Shown here piece by piece: positions 37,562-46,916 of a stretch of DNA of 64,000 bases. Each line of letters starts with the position of its first letter. Within the stretch, counting starts at the first letter, position 1. Origin of the DNA: an uncultured Pelagibacteraceae bacterium (GTDB taxonomy: Bacteria > Pseudomonadota > Alphaproteobacteria > Pelagibacterales > Pelagibacteraceae); assembly GCA_902615445.1 (NCBI GenBank), contig CACMOQ010000003.1, positions 62,001 through 126,000 of the forward strand, written 5' to 3'. The position numbers were made by a program, and so were the translations under genes. Below the pieces are notes generated by a model. That model saw nothing but the letters and a program-made list of their open reading frames with translations. It ran no database searches and had not been told where the DNA came from.

Positions 37562-38389
37562 TTAGGAAATTTTTATTGGTGGGTATTCTAAAATAATCTT
37601 ATTTGTCCACTCATTTATTTTTTTAATTCGATTGTCAGCAGATGGATGGGTGCTTAAAAATTCCGGTTGCGACTTTCCTTTGTTAAATTCTTTCATTCTT
37701 TCCCAAATTTTTGTAGTCTCTCTAATATCATAACCCGACAGAGAAGAAAAAATCATTCCTAAATAATCCGCTTCACTTTCTTGTTTTCTTGTGAAAGGGT
37801 TCATTATGCCAAGTTGAGAAAGCAAACCTATTGTATCCATTCCAGTAGCTCTATTTACTTGGGACAGCTTTCCTCCAGTAAAAATATCTAATAATTGTGT
37901 TCCAGTATTAAGTATTGCTCCTCTACTAGCTCTTTCAACAGAATGTTTTGCAACTGCATGAGCTATTTCATGACCCATGACCGCTGCCAAACCATTTGTA
38001 TTTTTAGTGACCTCAAGCATTCCAGTATAGACTGCAATTTTACCACCAGGCATACACCAGGCATTTCTTACTTTTTTATTCTCTATTAAAATGTATTCCC
38101 AATCGAAATTTTGAGTTGGGTCGTCAAGTTTTGATACGTAAAAATATTCACTAATAGAATCCTCCATTTTTTTTCCAATATTTTTAATCAAATCAAGTGT
38201 CTTTGTGTCTTTACTTAACTTTTCTTTTTCTTTCACTTTTTCAAAAATCTTAGCTGCTTGAGCATTTAGTTTAGCTTCGGGTATTATTTTAAGCTGCTTT
38301 CTCTCTGTGATAGGAGCAGTAGAGCAAGAATTTAAAAGAAACCCTCCACAACTACAACCAACATATGACAAAAATTTTCTTCTATTCAT
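37562..38389 (-). CDS. M48-family zinc metalloprotease, predicted lipoprotein
   Basis: The 275-residue protein begins M-N-R-R-K-F-L, a twin-arginine-like start, followed by a lipobox-like L-L-N-S-C at about 19-23. The protease core has V-M-G-H-E-I-A-H-A-V-A-K-H (HEXXH) and the downstream third ligand E-S-E-A-D-Y-L-G. It lacks membrane helices of the HtpX type and resembles LoiP/BepA-type quality-control proteases of the envelope. It ends three bases from tRNA-Lys. Whether it uses Tat or Sec cannot be decided from sequence. Confidence 0.9.
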   Translation of the reverse strand: MNRRKFLSYVGCSCGGFLLNSCSTAPITERKQLKIIPEAKLNAQAAKIFEKVKEKEKLSKDTKTLDLIKNIGKKMEDSISEYFYVSKLDDPTQNFDWEYILIENKKVRNAWCMPGGKIAVYTGMLEVTKNTNGLAAVMGHEIAHAVAKHSVERASRGAILNTGTQLLDIFTGGKLSQVNRATGMDTIGLLSQLGIMNPFTRKQESEADYLGMIFSSLSGYDIRETTKIWERMKEFNKGKSQPEFLSTHPSADNRIKKINEWTNKIILEYPPIKIS

Positions 38390-38501
38390 TTTACTAATAC
38401 ATTGATATTATATTAATTAATGAATCTAAATAATAAAATATTATTAATACTTTTCATAGTAGCAATTTCTTTCGTAATCTATTCAAGTTTTAGATAAAAT
38501 T

Positions 38502-39119
38502 ATGACTAAAAATAAAAAAAAAAGATCATTAACGCTTGTTTTAAGAAATTACTTTATTACAGGAGTTGTTGTATTAATTCCCATTGGAATTACTTTATAT
38601 CTCACAAAATTTTTCATTGGAATTTCATCTAAAATTATACCTGAGAACATAAATCCAAATAACTACTTGCCTTATGCTGTCCCAGGACTTGAAATTTTAA
38701 TATCTGTAGTCATCATTACAATTGTTGGTGGATTATCATTATCTTTTTTAGGTAAAAAAATTTTAAAGTTAATTGATGATCTATTTAAACGAATACCTTT
38801 CTTAAGAACAATTTATTCTGCTATTCTACAAATGACTGAAACGTTCTCTAATAGCAAAAATGACAAGAAAAGTGTTGTATTGATTCAATATCCAAGGAAA
38901 GGAGTTTGGGCAGTTGGTTTTGCAACAAAAGAAAATAAAGGTGAAATGGCTCAAAAAACTAATCAGAAACTAATAAGCGTATTTGTTCCAACGACTCCTA
39001 ATCCTACAAGTGGTTTTTTACTTATGTTTCCACTAGATGAAGTAATCTATTTAGATATGACTTTTGAAGAAGCATCTAAATTTATTGTATCTGCTGGTAC
39101 TTCTACTGGTAAGAATTAA
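38502..39119 (+). CDS. DUF502-family membrane protein
   Basis: This 205-residue protein has two N-terminal membrane segments (about 15-38 and 60-85) and a soluble part with R-I-P-F-L-R-T-I-Y-S-A-I-L-Q and V-F-V-P-T-T-P-N-P-T-S-G-F-L-L, both conserved in the DUF502 family. The family has no settled function in bacteria. It lies upstream of and convergent with recG, with a four-base overlap at the stops; DUF502 next to recG is common in alphaproteobacteria. Confidence 0.9.
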   Translation: MTKNKKKRSLTLVLRNYFITGVVVLIPIGITLYLTKFFIGISSKIIPENINPNNYLPYAVPGLEILISVVIITIVGGLSLSFLGKKILKLIDDLFKRIPFLRTIYSAILQMTETFSNSKNDKKSVVLIQYPRKGVWAVGFATKENKGEMAQKTNQKLISVFVPTTPNPTSGFLLMFPLDEVIYLDMTFEEASKFIVSAGTSTGKN

Positions 39120-41167
39120 GCAATATCATTTATAATATCAGCTCTATCATAAAGTTTAATAAGTGGTTTAAATCTTTTTATATCTTCGTTTGATTTTTCA
39201 ATTCTTTTAATCTCTTTTTCAGCTAATAAAAAAAGATCTTTATTATGAATTGGATCAGCTAATTTAAAATTTTTAATACCACTTTGTTTAAAACCCAATA
39301 AATCTCCAAAACCTCTTATAGCCATATCTGCTTCTGAAATTATGAAACCATCATTAGATTCTTTCAAAATATTAATTCTTTTTTTTGCATTCTCACTTAA
39401 ATTTGATTTAAACATCAAAATACATGAAGACGCTTTAGAACCTCTGCCCACACGTCCTCTTAGTTGGTGCAATTGAGACAACCCGAACTTATTTGCATTT
39501 TCTATGATTATTACATTGGCATTAGGAAAATCTATACCAACTTCTATGATTGTAGTTGACACTAATATTTTAAATTCATTTTTTAAAAAACTATTTAAAA
39601 TATTTTCTTTTTCATCGATAGTGGTCTTTCCATGTAGTAATAAAACTTGTTTTGGAAACAATTTATTTAAGTATTCAAATTTTTTTATAGCTGAAGTATG
39701 ATCAATTCTCTTAGACTCCTCTATTAGTGGGCAAACCCAAAATATTTGATTTCCAAGACTAATTTCTTTTTGTACAAACTTTATTACATCATCTATCTTA
39801 TTTTCTAATTTACTATATGTTTTGATAGATTTTCTTGATTTAGGTTTTTCTTTTATTATAGAAATGTCCATATCACCAAAAATAGTCATTGTTAAGGTTC
39901 TAGGTATTGGCGTAGCAGTCATTAGTAATATATCACAATCTTTTCCCCCCTTATCAGATAAACGTTTTCTTTGGCTTACACCAAATTTGTGTTGTTCATC
40001 AATTATTATCAATCCAAGATTTTTAAAGATTACCTTTTTTTGAAATATTGCATGTGTACCAAAGACGATATCAATTTTATTTTGTAAAAGTTTACTAACT
40101 ATATCTTTTTTTTCTTTATATTCAGTTTTTCCAGAAATCAGTGCAATATTTAATTCGTCAGCAAAAATTTTCTTTGCAAGATTAAAATGTTGTCTTGCTA
40201 AAATCTCAGTTGGAGCCATGACTGCAACTTGAAAACCTGAATTAACAGTGTTATGTGCAGCTAAAAGAGAAACAATTGTTTTTCCACTTCCAACATCGCC
40301 TTGTAAAAGTCTAAACATCTTGGTTGATGAACATAAATCTTGATTGATCTCTCCCAATGATTTTAATTGATCTTTAGTTAATGAAAAATCAAGTTTATTT
40401 ATAATTTTATTTTGTTTATTTAAATGTAAAGTTTTATTTTTCTTCTTATTCTTCTTAATTTTTTTTCTTATTTCTGAATTAACTAAAAATGTTGAAAAAA
40501 TTTCGTCATATGCAAGTCTTTGATAAAAGTTTTTTTTATACTTTCCAATATTTTCTGGTTTGTGTAACTCTCTTATTGATGTGTTCCAGCTTATATAATC
40601 AAATTTAGCTAATATGTCCTTAGAATGCCACTCATCTAATATTGGGAGCGACACAATTATTTGATTTATTATTTTGTTGTAAACTTTCTCTGAAATACCA
40701 TCTGATAGGGCATATTTGTTATGTTTTTGTTTTATTAACGAAGAATCCTCTGAGATATATTTTGGGTTGGTTATTTGGTATTTATTTTTAAACATTCCAA
40801 TTTTTCCATTAATTGTAACCTCTTTACCTATAGGCAGGATCTTTTTTATATATCCTTCATAACTGTTAAAAAAAACACAGTCCAATTCTCCAGTATCATC
40901 TGAGCAAACAACCCTGTTTGGTAGATTTCTTACTCTAGGAAATAAATACTTTTTTGGAAAAATTGTTATTGTTTGATTTTCGCCTATTTTCAAATCTTTA
41001 ACTTTTGAAGATAGAGTTCGGTCTGTAAATGATTTAGGTAGTTTCCATAATAGATCAAAAATACTATTTATTTTTTTTTTTTTCAAAATTTGAGAAGTTT
41101 TAGCACCAACTCCTTTTAAAGTTGATAAATCTTTTAACAAATATTGATAATTGCTTTTATTATACAT
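39116..41167 (-). CDS. recG: ATP-dependent DNA helicase RecG
   Basis: RecG remodels stalled forks and Holliday junctions. The 683-residue protein has the N-terminal wedge (L-S-T-L-K-G-V-G-A-K-T), Walker A G-D-V-G-S-G-K-T, the D-E-Q-H box, M-T-A-T-P-I-P-R-T-L and the C-terminal T-T-I-I-E-V-G-I-D and Q-L-R-G-R-V-G-R motifs. It is divergent from sdhE, the usual alphaproteobacterial neighbour, with 22 bases between the starts. Confidence 0.96.
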   Translation of the reverse strand: MYNKSNYQYLLKDLSTLKGVGAKTSQILKKKKINSIFDLLWKLPKSFTDRTLSSKVKDLKIGENQTITIFPKKYLFPRVRNLPNRVVCSDDTGELDCVFFNSYEGYIKKILPIGKEVTINGKIGMFKNKYQITNPKYISEDSSLIKQKHNKYALSDGISEKVYNKIINQIIVSLPILDEWHSKDILAKFDYISWNTSIRELHKPENIGKYKKNFYQRLAYDEIFSTFLVNSEIRKKIKKNKKKNKTLHLNKQNKIINKLDFSLTKDQLKSLGEINQDLCSSTKMFRLLQGDVGSGKTIVSLLAAHNTVNSGFQVAVMAPTEILARQHFNLAKKIFADELNIALISGKTEYKEKKDIVSKLLQNKIDIVFGTHAIFQKKVIFKNLGLIIIDEQHKFGVSQRKRLSDKGGKDCDILLMTATPIPRTLTMTIFGDMDISIIKEKPKSRKSIKTYSKLENKIDDVIKFVQKEISLGNQIFWVCPLIEESKRIDHTSAIKKFEYLNKLFPKQVLLLHGKTTIDEKENILNSFLKNEFKILVSTTIIEVGIDFPNANVIIIENANKFGLSQLHQLRGRVGRGSKASSCILMFKSNLSENAKKRINILKESNDGFIISEADMAIRGFGDLLGFKQSGIKNFKLADPIHNKDLFLLAEKEIKRIEKSNEDIKRFKPLIKLYDRADIINDIA

Positions 41168-41189
41168 TTACAACTTATATATTCTAATT

Positions 41190-41456
41190 ATGAATTCTGA
41201 CATAGAACAATTAAAAAAAAAAATTATCTATAGATCAAATTATCGTGGTACAAAAGAAATGGATAAATTACTAGGAGCATTTACGAATGCTTATATTAAT
41301 CAATTAAATGAGAAGGATCTATTAGATTTACAAAAGCTCCTAAGTTTTGAGGACGAAGATCTATTTAATTTTTATAGAGGATTAAATACAAATATAGAAT
41401 TTGAGGAAAATAATGTTAATGCATTATTTAAAAAATTTAAATATGTGGTTGATTAA
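41190..41456 (+). CDS. sdhE: Succinate dehydrogenase flavinylation factor SdhE
   Basis: The 88-residue protein carries the R-G-T-K-E-M-D motif (RGXXE) of the SdhE/Sdh5 family, which helps attach FAD to SdhA. The frame is open upstream, but the ATG at 41190 gives the family length. It stops three bases before the 3' end of the convergent tRNA-Ser. Confidence 0.9.
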   Translation: MNSDIEQLKKKIIYRSNYRGTKEMDKLLGAFTNAYINQLNEKDLLDLQKLLSFEDEDLFNFYRGLNTNIEFEENNVNALFKKFKYVVD

Positions 41457-41459
41457 GAA

Positions 41460-41549
41460 TGGCGGAGAGACTGGGATTCGAACCCAGGAAAGAGTTGCCC
41501 CTTTGCCGGTTTTCAAGACCGGTGCTTTCAACCGCTCAGCCATCTCTCC
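41460..41549 (-). tRNA. tRNA-Ser(TGA)
   Basis: This 90-base class II tRNA has acceptor strands GGAGAGA and TCTCTCC, an anticodon stem CCGGT/ACCGG with loop CTTGAAA (anticodon TGA), a long variable arm, the T-arm GGTTCGAATCC and an encoded CCA (complement of 41460-41462). Confidence 0.98.
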
Positions 41550-41636
41550 GTGAGCAAGGTTTTATTATTAAAAATATATAATTCAACCATAAAATAGTCT
41601 AATTACCTTAAGTATTATTTGATTCTATAAAATTCT

Positions 41637-42515
41637 ATGAATAAAGATTTTAACAAAGGTTTATTATTAACTTCATTAGGATCTTTTTGGTGGGGTTTTA
41701 TTGGAGTAATTTACTTTGAATATGTATCTTTTATTGGTCACATAGAATTAGTAGTTCATAGATGTTTATGGACAACTTTGATGTTAATTTTAACTACCAC
41801 ATTTGTATCGAAATGGAAAATATTTTTTAAAATTGCAATTAACCAAAAAAATTTGATCTACTTATTTATCTCAGGAGCTCTAATTTTTGTTAATTGGGCT
41901 ATTTGGATATATGCTGTTGCAACTGAAAGAATAATAGATGCAAGTTTTGGATATTTCATAATGCCAATTATTAGTGTTTTATTAGGTAAAATTTTTTTTA
42001 AAGAAAAATTAAATAATAAAAGAATTTTTTCAGTAATTTTGGTCATTATTTCAATTTTATTTATAATTTTTTTTAATCTAAAAAGTCTACCATGGGTTGG
42101 TTTGATAGTAGCTTTTAGTTGGGCTTTTTATAATCTTGTTAGAAAAAAAATCAATGTTGATACTGATATTGGACTTTTAATTGAGAGTTTTTTTATATTT
42201 CCATTTGCTTTAATTGCGTTTTATTTAATATATAAAAATGGTTTAAATGATTTTAACCTATCAAACCCTGGTCTAAGTTTATTTTTAATCCTAGCAGGAC
42301 CAATGACAGTAATTCCTTTATTTCTTTATGTTAGGGGTGTTGAGTTAATAGGGTTGGGGCCAACAGGCATGATATTTTACATAACGCCTACACTACAGTT
42401 CATTATGGGCTATTTCTATTACAATGAGAGTTTTTCTTTAGTAAAATTTATTAGTTTTATTATTATATGGATAGCTGTAATTATATATTTAAAAGACTTA
42501 TATGAAAATAATTAA
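41637..42515 (+). CDS. rarD: RarD-type EamA transporter
   Basis: The 292-residue protein has about ten hydrophobic segments and the RarD start G-S-F-W-W-G-F-I-G-V-I-Y-F, with H-R-C-L-W and V-N-W-A-I-W-I-Y-A-V. RarD proteins are exporters or importers of the drug/metabolite superfamily; the substrate is unknown. It overlaps mltB by 14 bases and probably opens the long operon to 49980. Confidence 0.88.
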   Translation: MNKDFNKGLLLTSLGSFWWGFIGVIYFEYVSFIGHIELVVHRCLWTTLMLILTTTFVSKWKIFFKIAINQKNLIYLFISGALIFVNWAIWIYAVATERIIDASFGYFIMPIISVLLGKIFFKEKLNNKRIFSVILVIISILFIIFFNLKSLPWVGLIVAFSWAFYNLVRKKINVDTDIGLLIESFFIFPFALIAFYLIYKNGLNDFNLSNPGLSLFLILAGPMTVIPLFLYVRGVELIGLGPTGMIFYITPTLQFIMGYFYYNESFSLVKFISFIIIWIAVIIYLKDLYENN

Positions 42516-43503
42516 AATATTATTATTTATAAGTATATTTTTTTGTAATTTAACTTATGCTGATATCAATATAGAATTTGAAAACTGGAAAAAAGATTTT
42601 AAAAAAGTAGCATTATCTAAAGATATATCAGAAGAAACTTTTAATATAGCAATTGAAAATACCAGATATTTACCAAACGTAATTAAATACGATAGATATC
42701 AACCTGAGTTTTATGAAGATACAAAAACATATATTAGCAAAAGAGCTTCATTAAAAAAATTGAAACAAGGTCTAGAACTATATGAACAGAACCACGAATT
42801 GATAAATAAAATAGAAAAAGAATTCAAAGTTGAAAAAGAATTAATGTTGGCTTTGATGGGTATCGAAACAAATTTTGGTAATTATGTTGGAAAAATGGAT
42901 ATCCTTTCGTCTCTTGCAACACTAAGTTTTGATAAAAGAAGATCTGAGTTTTTTACAAATGAACTAATCACTCTTTTAAAGTTAATAGAAACTAAAAAAG
43001 TTGATCATAAAAGTTTATATGGATCATGGGCAGGGGCTTTTGGATATTTTCAATTTATGCCAAGCACTATTGATAATTATGCTATTGATTATAACAATAA
43101 TAAGAAAATAAATTTGAAAAATAACATAGATGCATTTGCTTCTGCAGCAAATTATTTATCAAAAATAGGGTGGAGGACAGAAAGACCATGCTTTTATAAA
43201 GTAGTGCTTAAAGATAATATTCCAAATAAATATTTGAATACATCTGCGCAAAAAATAAAAAACAAAAAAAAATTAAGTTTTTTTATGAAATATATTGAGA
43301 AAGATAACCTACCTAGCAATTTAAATTTTAATTATAAAGTTGCAATAGTAACTCCAGATAAAGATATTGTTAAAGATGCTGAAAAACTTACACCAGCCTA
43401 CATTGTTTATGATAACTATGAAGTTATTCTTAAATGGAATAGATCTTTAAGGTTTAGTTTAGCTGTATGTACTTTAAAGGATAAATTTGAAAATGAACTT
43501 TAA
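42502..43503 (+). CDS. mltB: Lytic murein transglycosylase, MltB family
   Basis: The 333-residue enzyme has a signal peptide (about 1-20, ending L-T-Y-A) without a lipobox cysteine at the cleavage site, so it is probably soluble in the periplasm. The catalytic Glu122 is in A-L-M-G-I-E-T-N-F-G, and G-S-W-A-G-A-F-G-Y-F-Q-F-M-P-S with the later A-A-N-Y-L pattern fits MltB. It cleaves the glycan backbone of peptidoglycan. It overlaps the following lipoprotein gene by 17 bases. Confidence 0.92.
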   Translation: MKIIKILLFISIFFCNLTYADINIEFENWKKDFKKVALSKDISEETFNIAIENTRYLPNVIKYDRYQPEFYEDTKTYISKRASLKKLKQGLELYEQNHELINKIEKEFKVEKELMLALMGIETNFGNYVGKMDILSSLATLSFDKRRSEFFTNELITLLKLIETKKVDHKSLYGSWAGAFGYFQFMPSTIDNYAIDYNNNKKINLKNNIDAFASAANYLSKIGWRTERPCFYKVVLKDNIPNKYLNTSAQKIKNKKKLSFFMKYIEKDNLPSNLNFNYKVAIVTPDKDIVKDAEKLTPAYIVYDNYEVILKWNRSLRFSLAVCTLKDKFENEL

Positions 43504-44245
43504 ATATTATCTAATTATTCCTATTATATTATTTCTCAGTAATTGTTCAACTAACGTCAATTTAAAAAAATTTACAACAGTAGAAAATTTTTCAAATAAA
43601 GGTTTTACCTTAGTTTTTGAAGATAAATTATATAATGATAAAATTGTTGATAAAAAAATTGATAATCGCTCATATCTAATTTTTCAAAAAAATTTAAGAA
43701 AAAATTCAAGTGTTAAAATAACTAATATGTTAAATAATAAAACAATTTTAGCAAAAGTTGCTTCAAATAAGACAAATTATCCTTATTTTTATAATTCAGT
43801 TATATCTGAAAGAATTGCAGAAGATTTAGATCTTGATTTAGATGAACCTTATATATCAATTTCGTTAATATCAAATAATTCATCATTTATAGCAAAAAAA
43901 ACTAAAACTTGGGAGGAGGAAAAAGAAGTAGCTGAAAAGGCTCCAGTTGATGGAATTGAGATAAATGATCTTAATAAAGTGAAAACTAAGAAGAAAACTA
44001 TTAAGACTAAAAAATTTTCATATTCAATAAAAATTGCTGATTTTTATTATGAAAAATCAGCCTTAGAAATGATTAAAAGGATTAAAAATGAAACTTCAAT
44101 TAAAAATTTTAAAGTACTCGCTCTTACTAAAACAAATTTTAGAGTTATTTTAGGTCCTTTTAATGATATTAATTCTTTAAAAAATTCTTATAATAAAGCC
44201 GCTATACTAGATTTTGATAACCTTGAAATTATTCGACATGATTAA
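43487..44245 (+). CDS. SPOR-domain lipoprotein, degenerate RlpA-like
   Basis: This 252-residue lipoprotein has the lipobox L-F-L-S-N-C. The middle (about 50-125) keeps the shape of the RlpA double-psi barrel (S-V-K-I-T-N-M-L-N-N-K) but lacks the catalytic N-D-R-G-P-F and the Asp of active RlpA. A linker rich in K/E leads to a C-terminal SPOR domain (about 178-250) with F-R-V-I-L-G-P-F, which binds denuded septal glycans. It lies between mltB and dacA. I expect a septal binding role without transglycosylase activity. An ATG two codons later is an alternative start. Confidence 0.75.
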   Translation: MKMNFKYYLIIPIILFLSNCSTNVNLKKFTTVENFSNKGFTLVFEDKLYNDKIVDKKIDNRSYLIFQKNLRKNSSVKITNMLNNKTILAKVASNKTNYPYFYNSVISERIAEDLDLDLDEPYISISLISNNSSFIAKKTKTWEEEKEVAEKAPVDGIEINDLNKVKTKKKTIKTKKFSYSIKIADFYYEKSALEMIKRIKNETSIKNFKVLALTKTNFRVILGPFNDINSLKNSYNKAAILDFDNLEIIRHD

Positions 44246-45389
44246 AAGTTTCACACATATTTTGTTTTTTTTATTTTTATTCACACCAAATGCATTTTGT
44301 GAATTCCAAACAAAAGCTCGAACAGCAATTTTACAAGATTTTTATTCAGGTGAAATTTTGTATGAGAAAGAACCAGATATTTCTATATATCCTGCTTCGA
44401 TGACTAAAATAATGACTGCTATTATAGCTTTTGATTTTATCAAATCTGGGGATATCAATTTAGATGATGAGTTTATTGTTTCGGAAAAAGCTTGGCGTTT
44501 ATCTACTTCAGGATACTCATCCATGTTTATCATGGTAAATGATATGGTTTCAGTTGAAGACTTATTAAGAGGAATAATTGTTGCTTCTGGCAATGATGCA
44601 TGTGTTACATTAGCTGAAGGTATAGCGGGCACTGAAGAGGAGTTTGCTATTTTAATGACAGCTAAAGCAAAAGAATTAGGTATGGAAAATACTAATTTTG
44701 CAAACTCTTCGGGGATTAATGATCCAAATAATTATTCTACAGTTAGAGATATACTAATTATGTCTAATTATCTTATAAAAACTCATCCAAATTTTTACGA
44801 ATATTTTGCTGAATTAGAGTTTACTTGGGATAGGACTGGTGGTGATCCAATAACCCAGGGTAATAGAAATCCGCTTCTTTATAAAAATATTGGTGCTGAT
44901 GGAATTAAAACAGGATATCTAGCTGTTGAAAAATATTCATTGGCTTCGTCCATAAATAGAAATGGAAGACGCTTAATTGCAGTTGGTAGTGGTTTTGACA
45001 CAAAAAAACAAAGATCTAGAGAGAGTACAAAAATCTTAACTTACGGTTTAACAAATTTTGATTTGGTAAAAATTACAGAGGCCAATCAAGTAATTTCTGA
45101 AGTGGAGGTATGGTTGGGTCAAAAAAATAATGTTCAAGTCTACTCAAATCAAAATATTTACAAAACTATTAAAAAAGCCAGAAAAAACCGTCTTAAAATA
45201 TCAGTAAATTATAACGGACCAATCGAAGCTCCAATTAAAAAAGATCAAGTTATTGCTAAACTTAAAATGGTTTATGATGATGAGCTTGTAGGAGAATATA
45301 ATCTTTACGCAAAGGAGGAAATTAAAAGATTAAATATTTTCTCTAGATTAATTAGATCATTAAATTATTTGATTTGGGGTGATGTCTAA
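44238..45389 (+). CDS. dacA: D-alanyl-D-alanine carboxypeptidase, PBP5/6 type
   Basis: This 383-residue penicillin-binding protein removes the terminal D-alanine of peptidoglycan stems. It has a signal peptide (about 1-21), S54-M-T-K57, S117-G-N119 and K224-T-G226, the three active-site motifs. The C-terminal region forms the beta-rich PBP5_C domain and ends in an amphipathic stretch that could anchor to the membrane. The frame is open eight codons upstream, but the signal peptide fits the ATG at 44238, which overlaps the previous gene by eight bases. Confidence 0.94.
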   Translation: MIKSFTHILFFLFLFTPNAFCEFQTKARTAILQDFYSGEILYEKEPDISIYPASMTKIMTAIIAFDFIKSGDINLDDEFIVSEKAWRLSTSGYSSMFIMVNDMVSVEDLLRGIIVASGNDACVTLAEGIAGTEEEFAILMTAKAKELGMENTNFANSSGINDPNNYSTVRDILIMSNYLIKTHPNFYEYFAELEFTWDRTGGDPITQGNRNPLLYKNIGADGIKTGYLAVEKYSLASSINRNGRRLIAVGSGFDTKKQRSRESTKILTYGLTNFDLVKITEANQVISEVEVWLGQKNNVQVYSNQNIYKTIKKARKNRLKISVNYNGPIEAPIKKDQVIAKLKMVYDDELVGEYNLYAKEEIKRLNIFSRLIRSLNYLIWGDV

Positions 45390-45993
45390 AAAACCAATCA
45401 TTGTTTTTGAAGGCATAGAGGGATCTGGTAAATCTCACCATATTAGAAGAATTGTAAGTTTTTTAAAAAAGAATAAAATTGATTTTATATATTTAAGAGA
45501 GCCAGGTGGAAATTTAAATTCCGAGAAAATAAGAAAATTAATCTTAAGTAAAAAAATAAAATTTCAACCAAAAACAGATTTATTATTATATATAGCTGCA
45601 AGAAATGAGAATATTTCAATTCTTAAGGAAAATTATAAAAAAAAAATAATTTTGATCGATAGATTTGTAGACTCAACAGTTGCTTATCAGCATTATGGAA
45701 TGGGTTTAAATATTGATTTTATAAAGAATATAAACAAATTTGTTTTAGATGGACTAAAAGTTGATTTCACCTTCCTTAACGTAGTAAGTGAAAAAAATAT
45801 GATAAAAAGACTTAAAAAAAGAAAAAAATTAAATAGATATGATAAATTTGAAAAAAATTTTTATAAAAAAGTTCAAAAAGGTTACATAAAAATGGCTCAA
45901 AAAAAACCAAAAAAATATTTCATTGTTAACTCTAATCTAGAAATTAAATCTAATGAAAAATTAATTATAAATAAAGTTAAAGACTTAATTTAG
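45382..45993 (+). CDS. tmk: Thymidylate kinase
   Basis: The 203-residue kinase phosphorylates dTMP. Walker A G-I-E-G-S-G-K-S is at 11-18, the E-P-G-G segment near 40 and I-L-I-D-R-F-V-D-S-T-V-A-Y-Q near 90 are typical. A GTG one codon upstream is less likely than the ATG at 45382. It overlaps dacA by eight bases and is followed two bases later by holB, a conserved pair. Confidence 0.96.
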   Translation: MSKKPIIVFEGIEGSGKSHHIRRIVSFLKKNKIDFIYLREPGGNLNSEKIRKLILSKKIKFQPKTDLLLYIAARNENISILKENYKKKIILIDRFVDSTVAYQHYGMGLNIDFIKNINKFVLDGLKVDFTFLNVVSEKNMIKRLKKRKKLNRYDKFEKNFYKKVQKGYIKMAQKKPKKYFIVNSNLEIKSNEKLIINKVKDLI

Positions 45994-45995
45994 AT

Positions 45996-46916
45996 ATGAA
46001 TGACCCAATTAATCAGACCAATCTTTTTGGATTAAATAATTATTTCAATGAATTAAAGTATTTATTTGATAATAACAAATTGCCAAATAAGATATTATTA
46101 TCAGGTCAAAAAGGATCAGGTAAATTTACATTATCACTACATTTAATTAATTATATTTTATCTAAGAACGAGGATTATTCATACGATGTTCAAAATTTAC
46201 TAATTAATGATAAAAATAGATCTTTTAAATTAATTAAAAACAATACATCACCAAATTTTTTTTTAATTGATATCAAAAAAGAAAAAAAGGCTATTGAAGT
46301 TGATCAAATAAGAGAATTAATAAGTTTTTGCAATAAATCTTCTTTTAATAACAAGCCCAGATTTGTTTTGATAGATAATCACGAGTTAATGAATTTAAAT
46401 TCAAATAATGCTTTACTCAAAACTCTAGAAGAACCTAATGATAATATATTTTTTATTATCATTAATAATTCATCAAAAATTTTACAAACTATTAAATCAA
46501 GATGTTTGTACTTTAAAATTTCATTATCACAACAAGAAACTATTAAAATTTTTAATAAGATTATTGATAAAGATATTAATAGTTTGATAAATAATGATTT
46601 AATTTCACATTATTTCACTCCAGGTGATTTACTAAATTTATACAATTTTTCTCTTGAAAAAAAAATTGACTTATTGAACATGAATCTTAAAGAGTTCTTG
46701 TTAAAAATAATTGATAATCAGTATTATAAAAAAGATATTTTAAGTATTAATCTTATATTTGCTTTTTTACAAATGTATTTCATTAAGAAGATTAACAATC
46801 TAGATAATTACTCGGTTTATACAAAATTTGTGAATTCTATTGATGATATTAAAAGATTTAATTTAGATATTGAAAGTTTATTTATCCAATTAAGACATCA
46901 AATAATTAATGACTAA
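45996..46916 (+). CDS. holB: DNA polymerase III delta' subunit
   Basis: This 306-residue clamp-loader ATPase-like subunit has the P-loop region G-Q-K-G-S-G-K-F-T-L, A-L-L-K-T-L-E-E-P-N and I-K-S-R-C. The zinc-finger cysteines of E. coli delta' are absent. The tmk-holB-metG-tatD-phosphodiesterase order is conserved in alphaproteobacteria and supports holB over dnaX. The C-terminal half is poorly conserved and very Asn/Lys-rich. It overlaps metG by eight bases. Confidence 0.88.
   Translation: MNDPINQTNLFGLNNYFNELKYLFDNNKLPNKILLSGQKGSGKFTLSLHLINYILSKNEDYSYDVQNLLINDKNRSFKLIKNNTSPNFFLIDIKKEKKAIEVDQIRELISFCNKSSFNNKPRFVLIDNHELMNLNSNNALLKTLEEPNDNIFFIIINNSSKILQTIKSRCLYFKISLSQQETIKIFNKIIDKDINSLINNDLISHYFTPGDLLNLYNFSLEKKIDLLNMNLKEFLLKIIDNQYYKKDILSINLIFAFLQMYFIKKINNLDNYSVYTKFVNSIDDIKRFNLDIESLFIQLRHQIIND

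Noticed and set aside
38421-38497. Very short hydrophobic open frame (about 25 codons or fewer) before the DUF502 gene
   Set aside because: Too short and without a ribosome-binding site; chance frames of this kind are common in AT-rich DNA.
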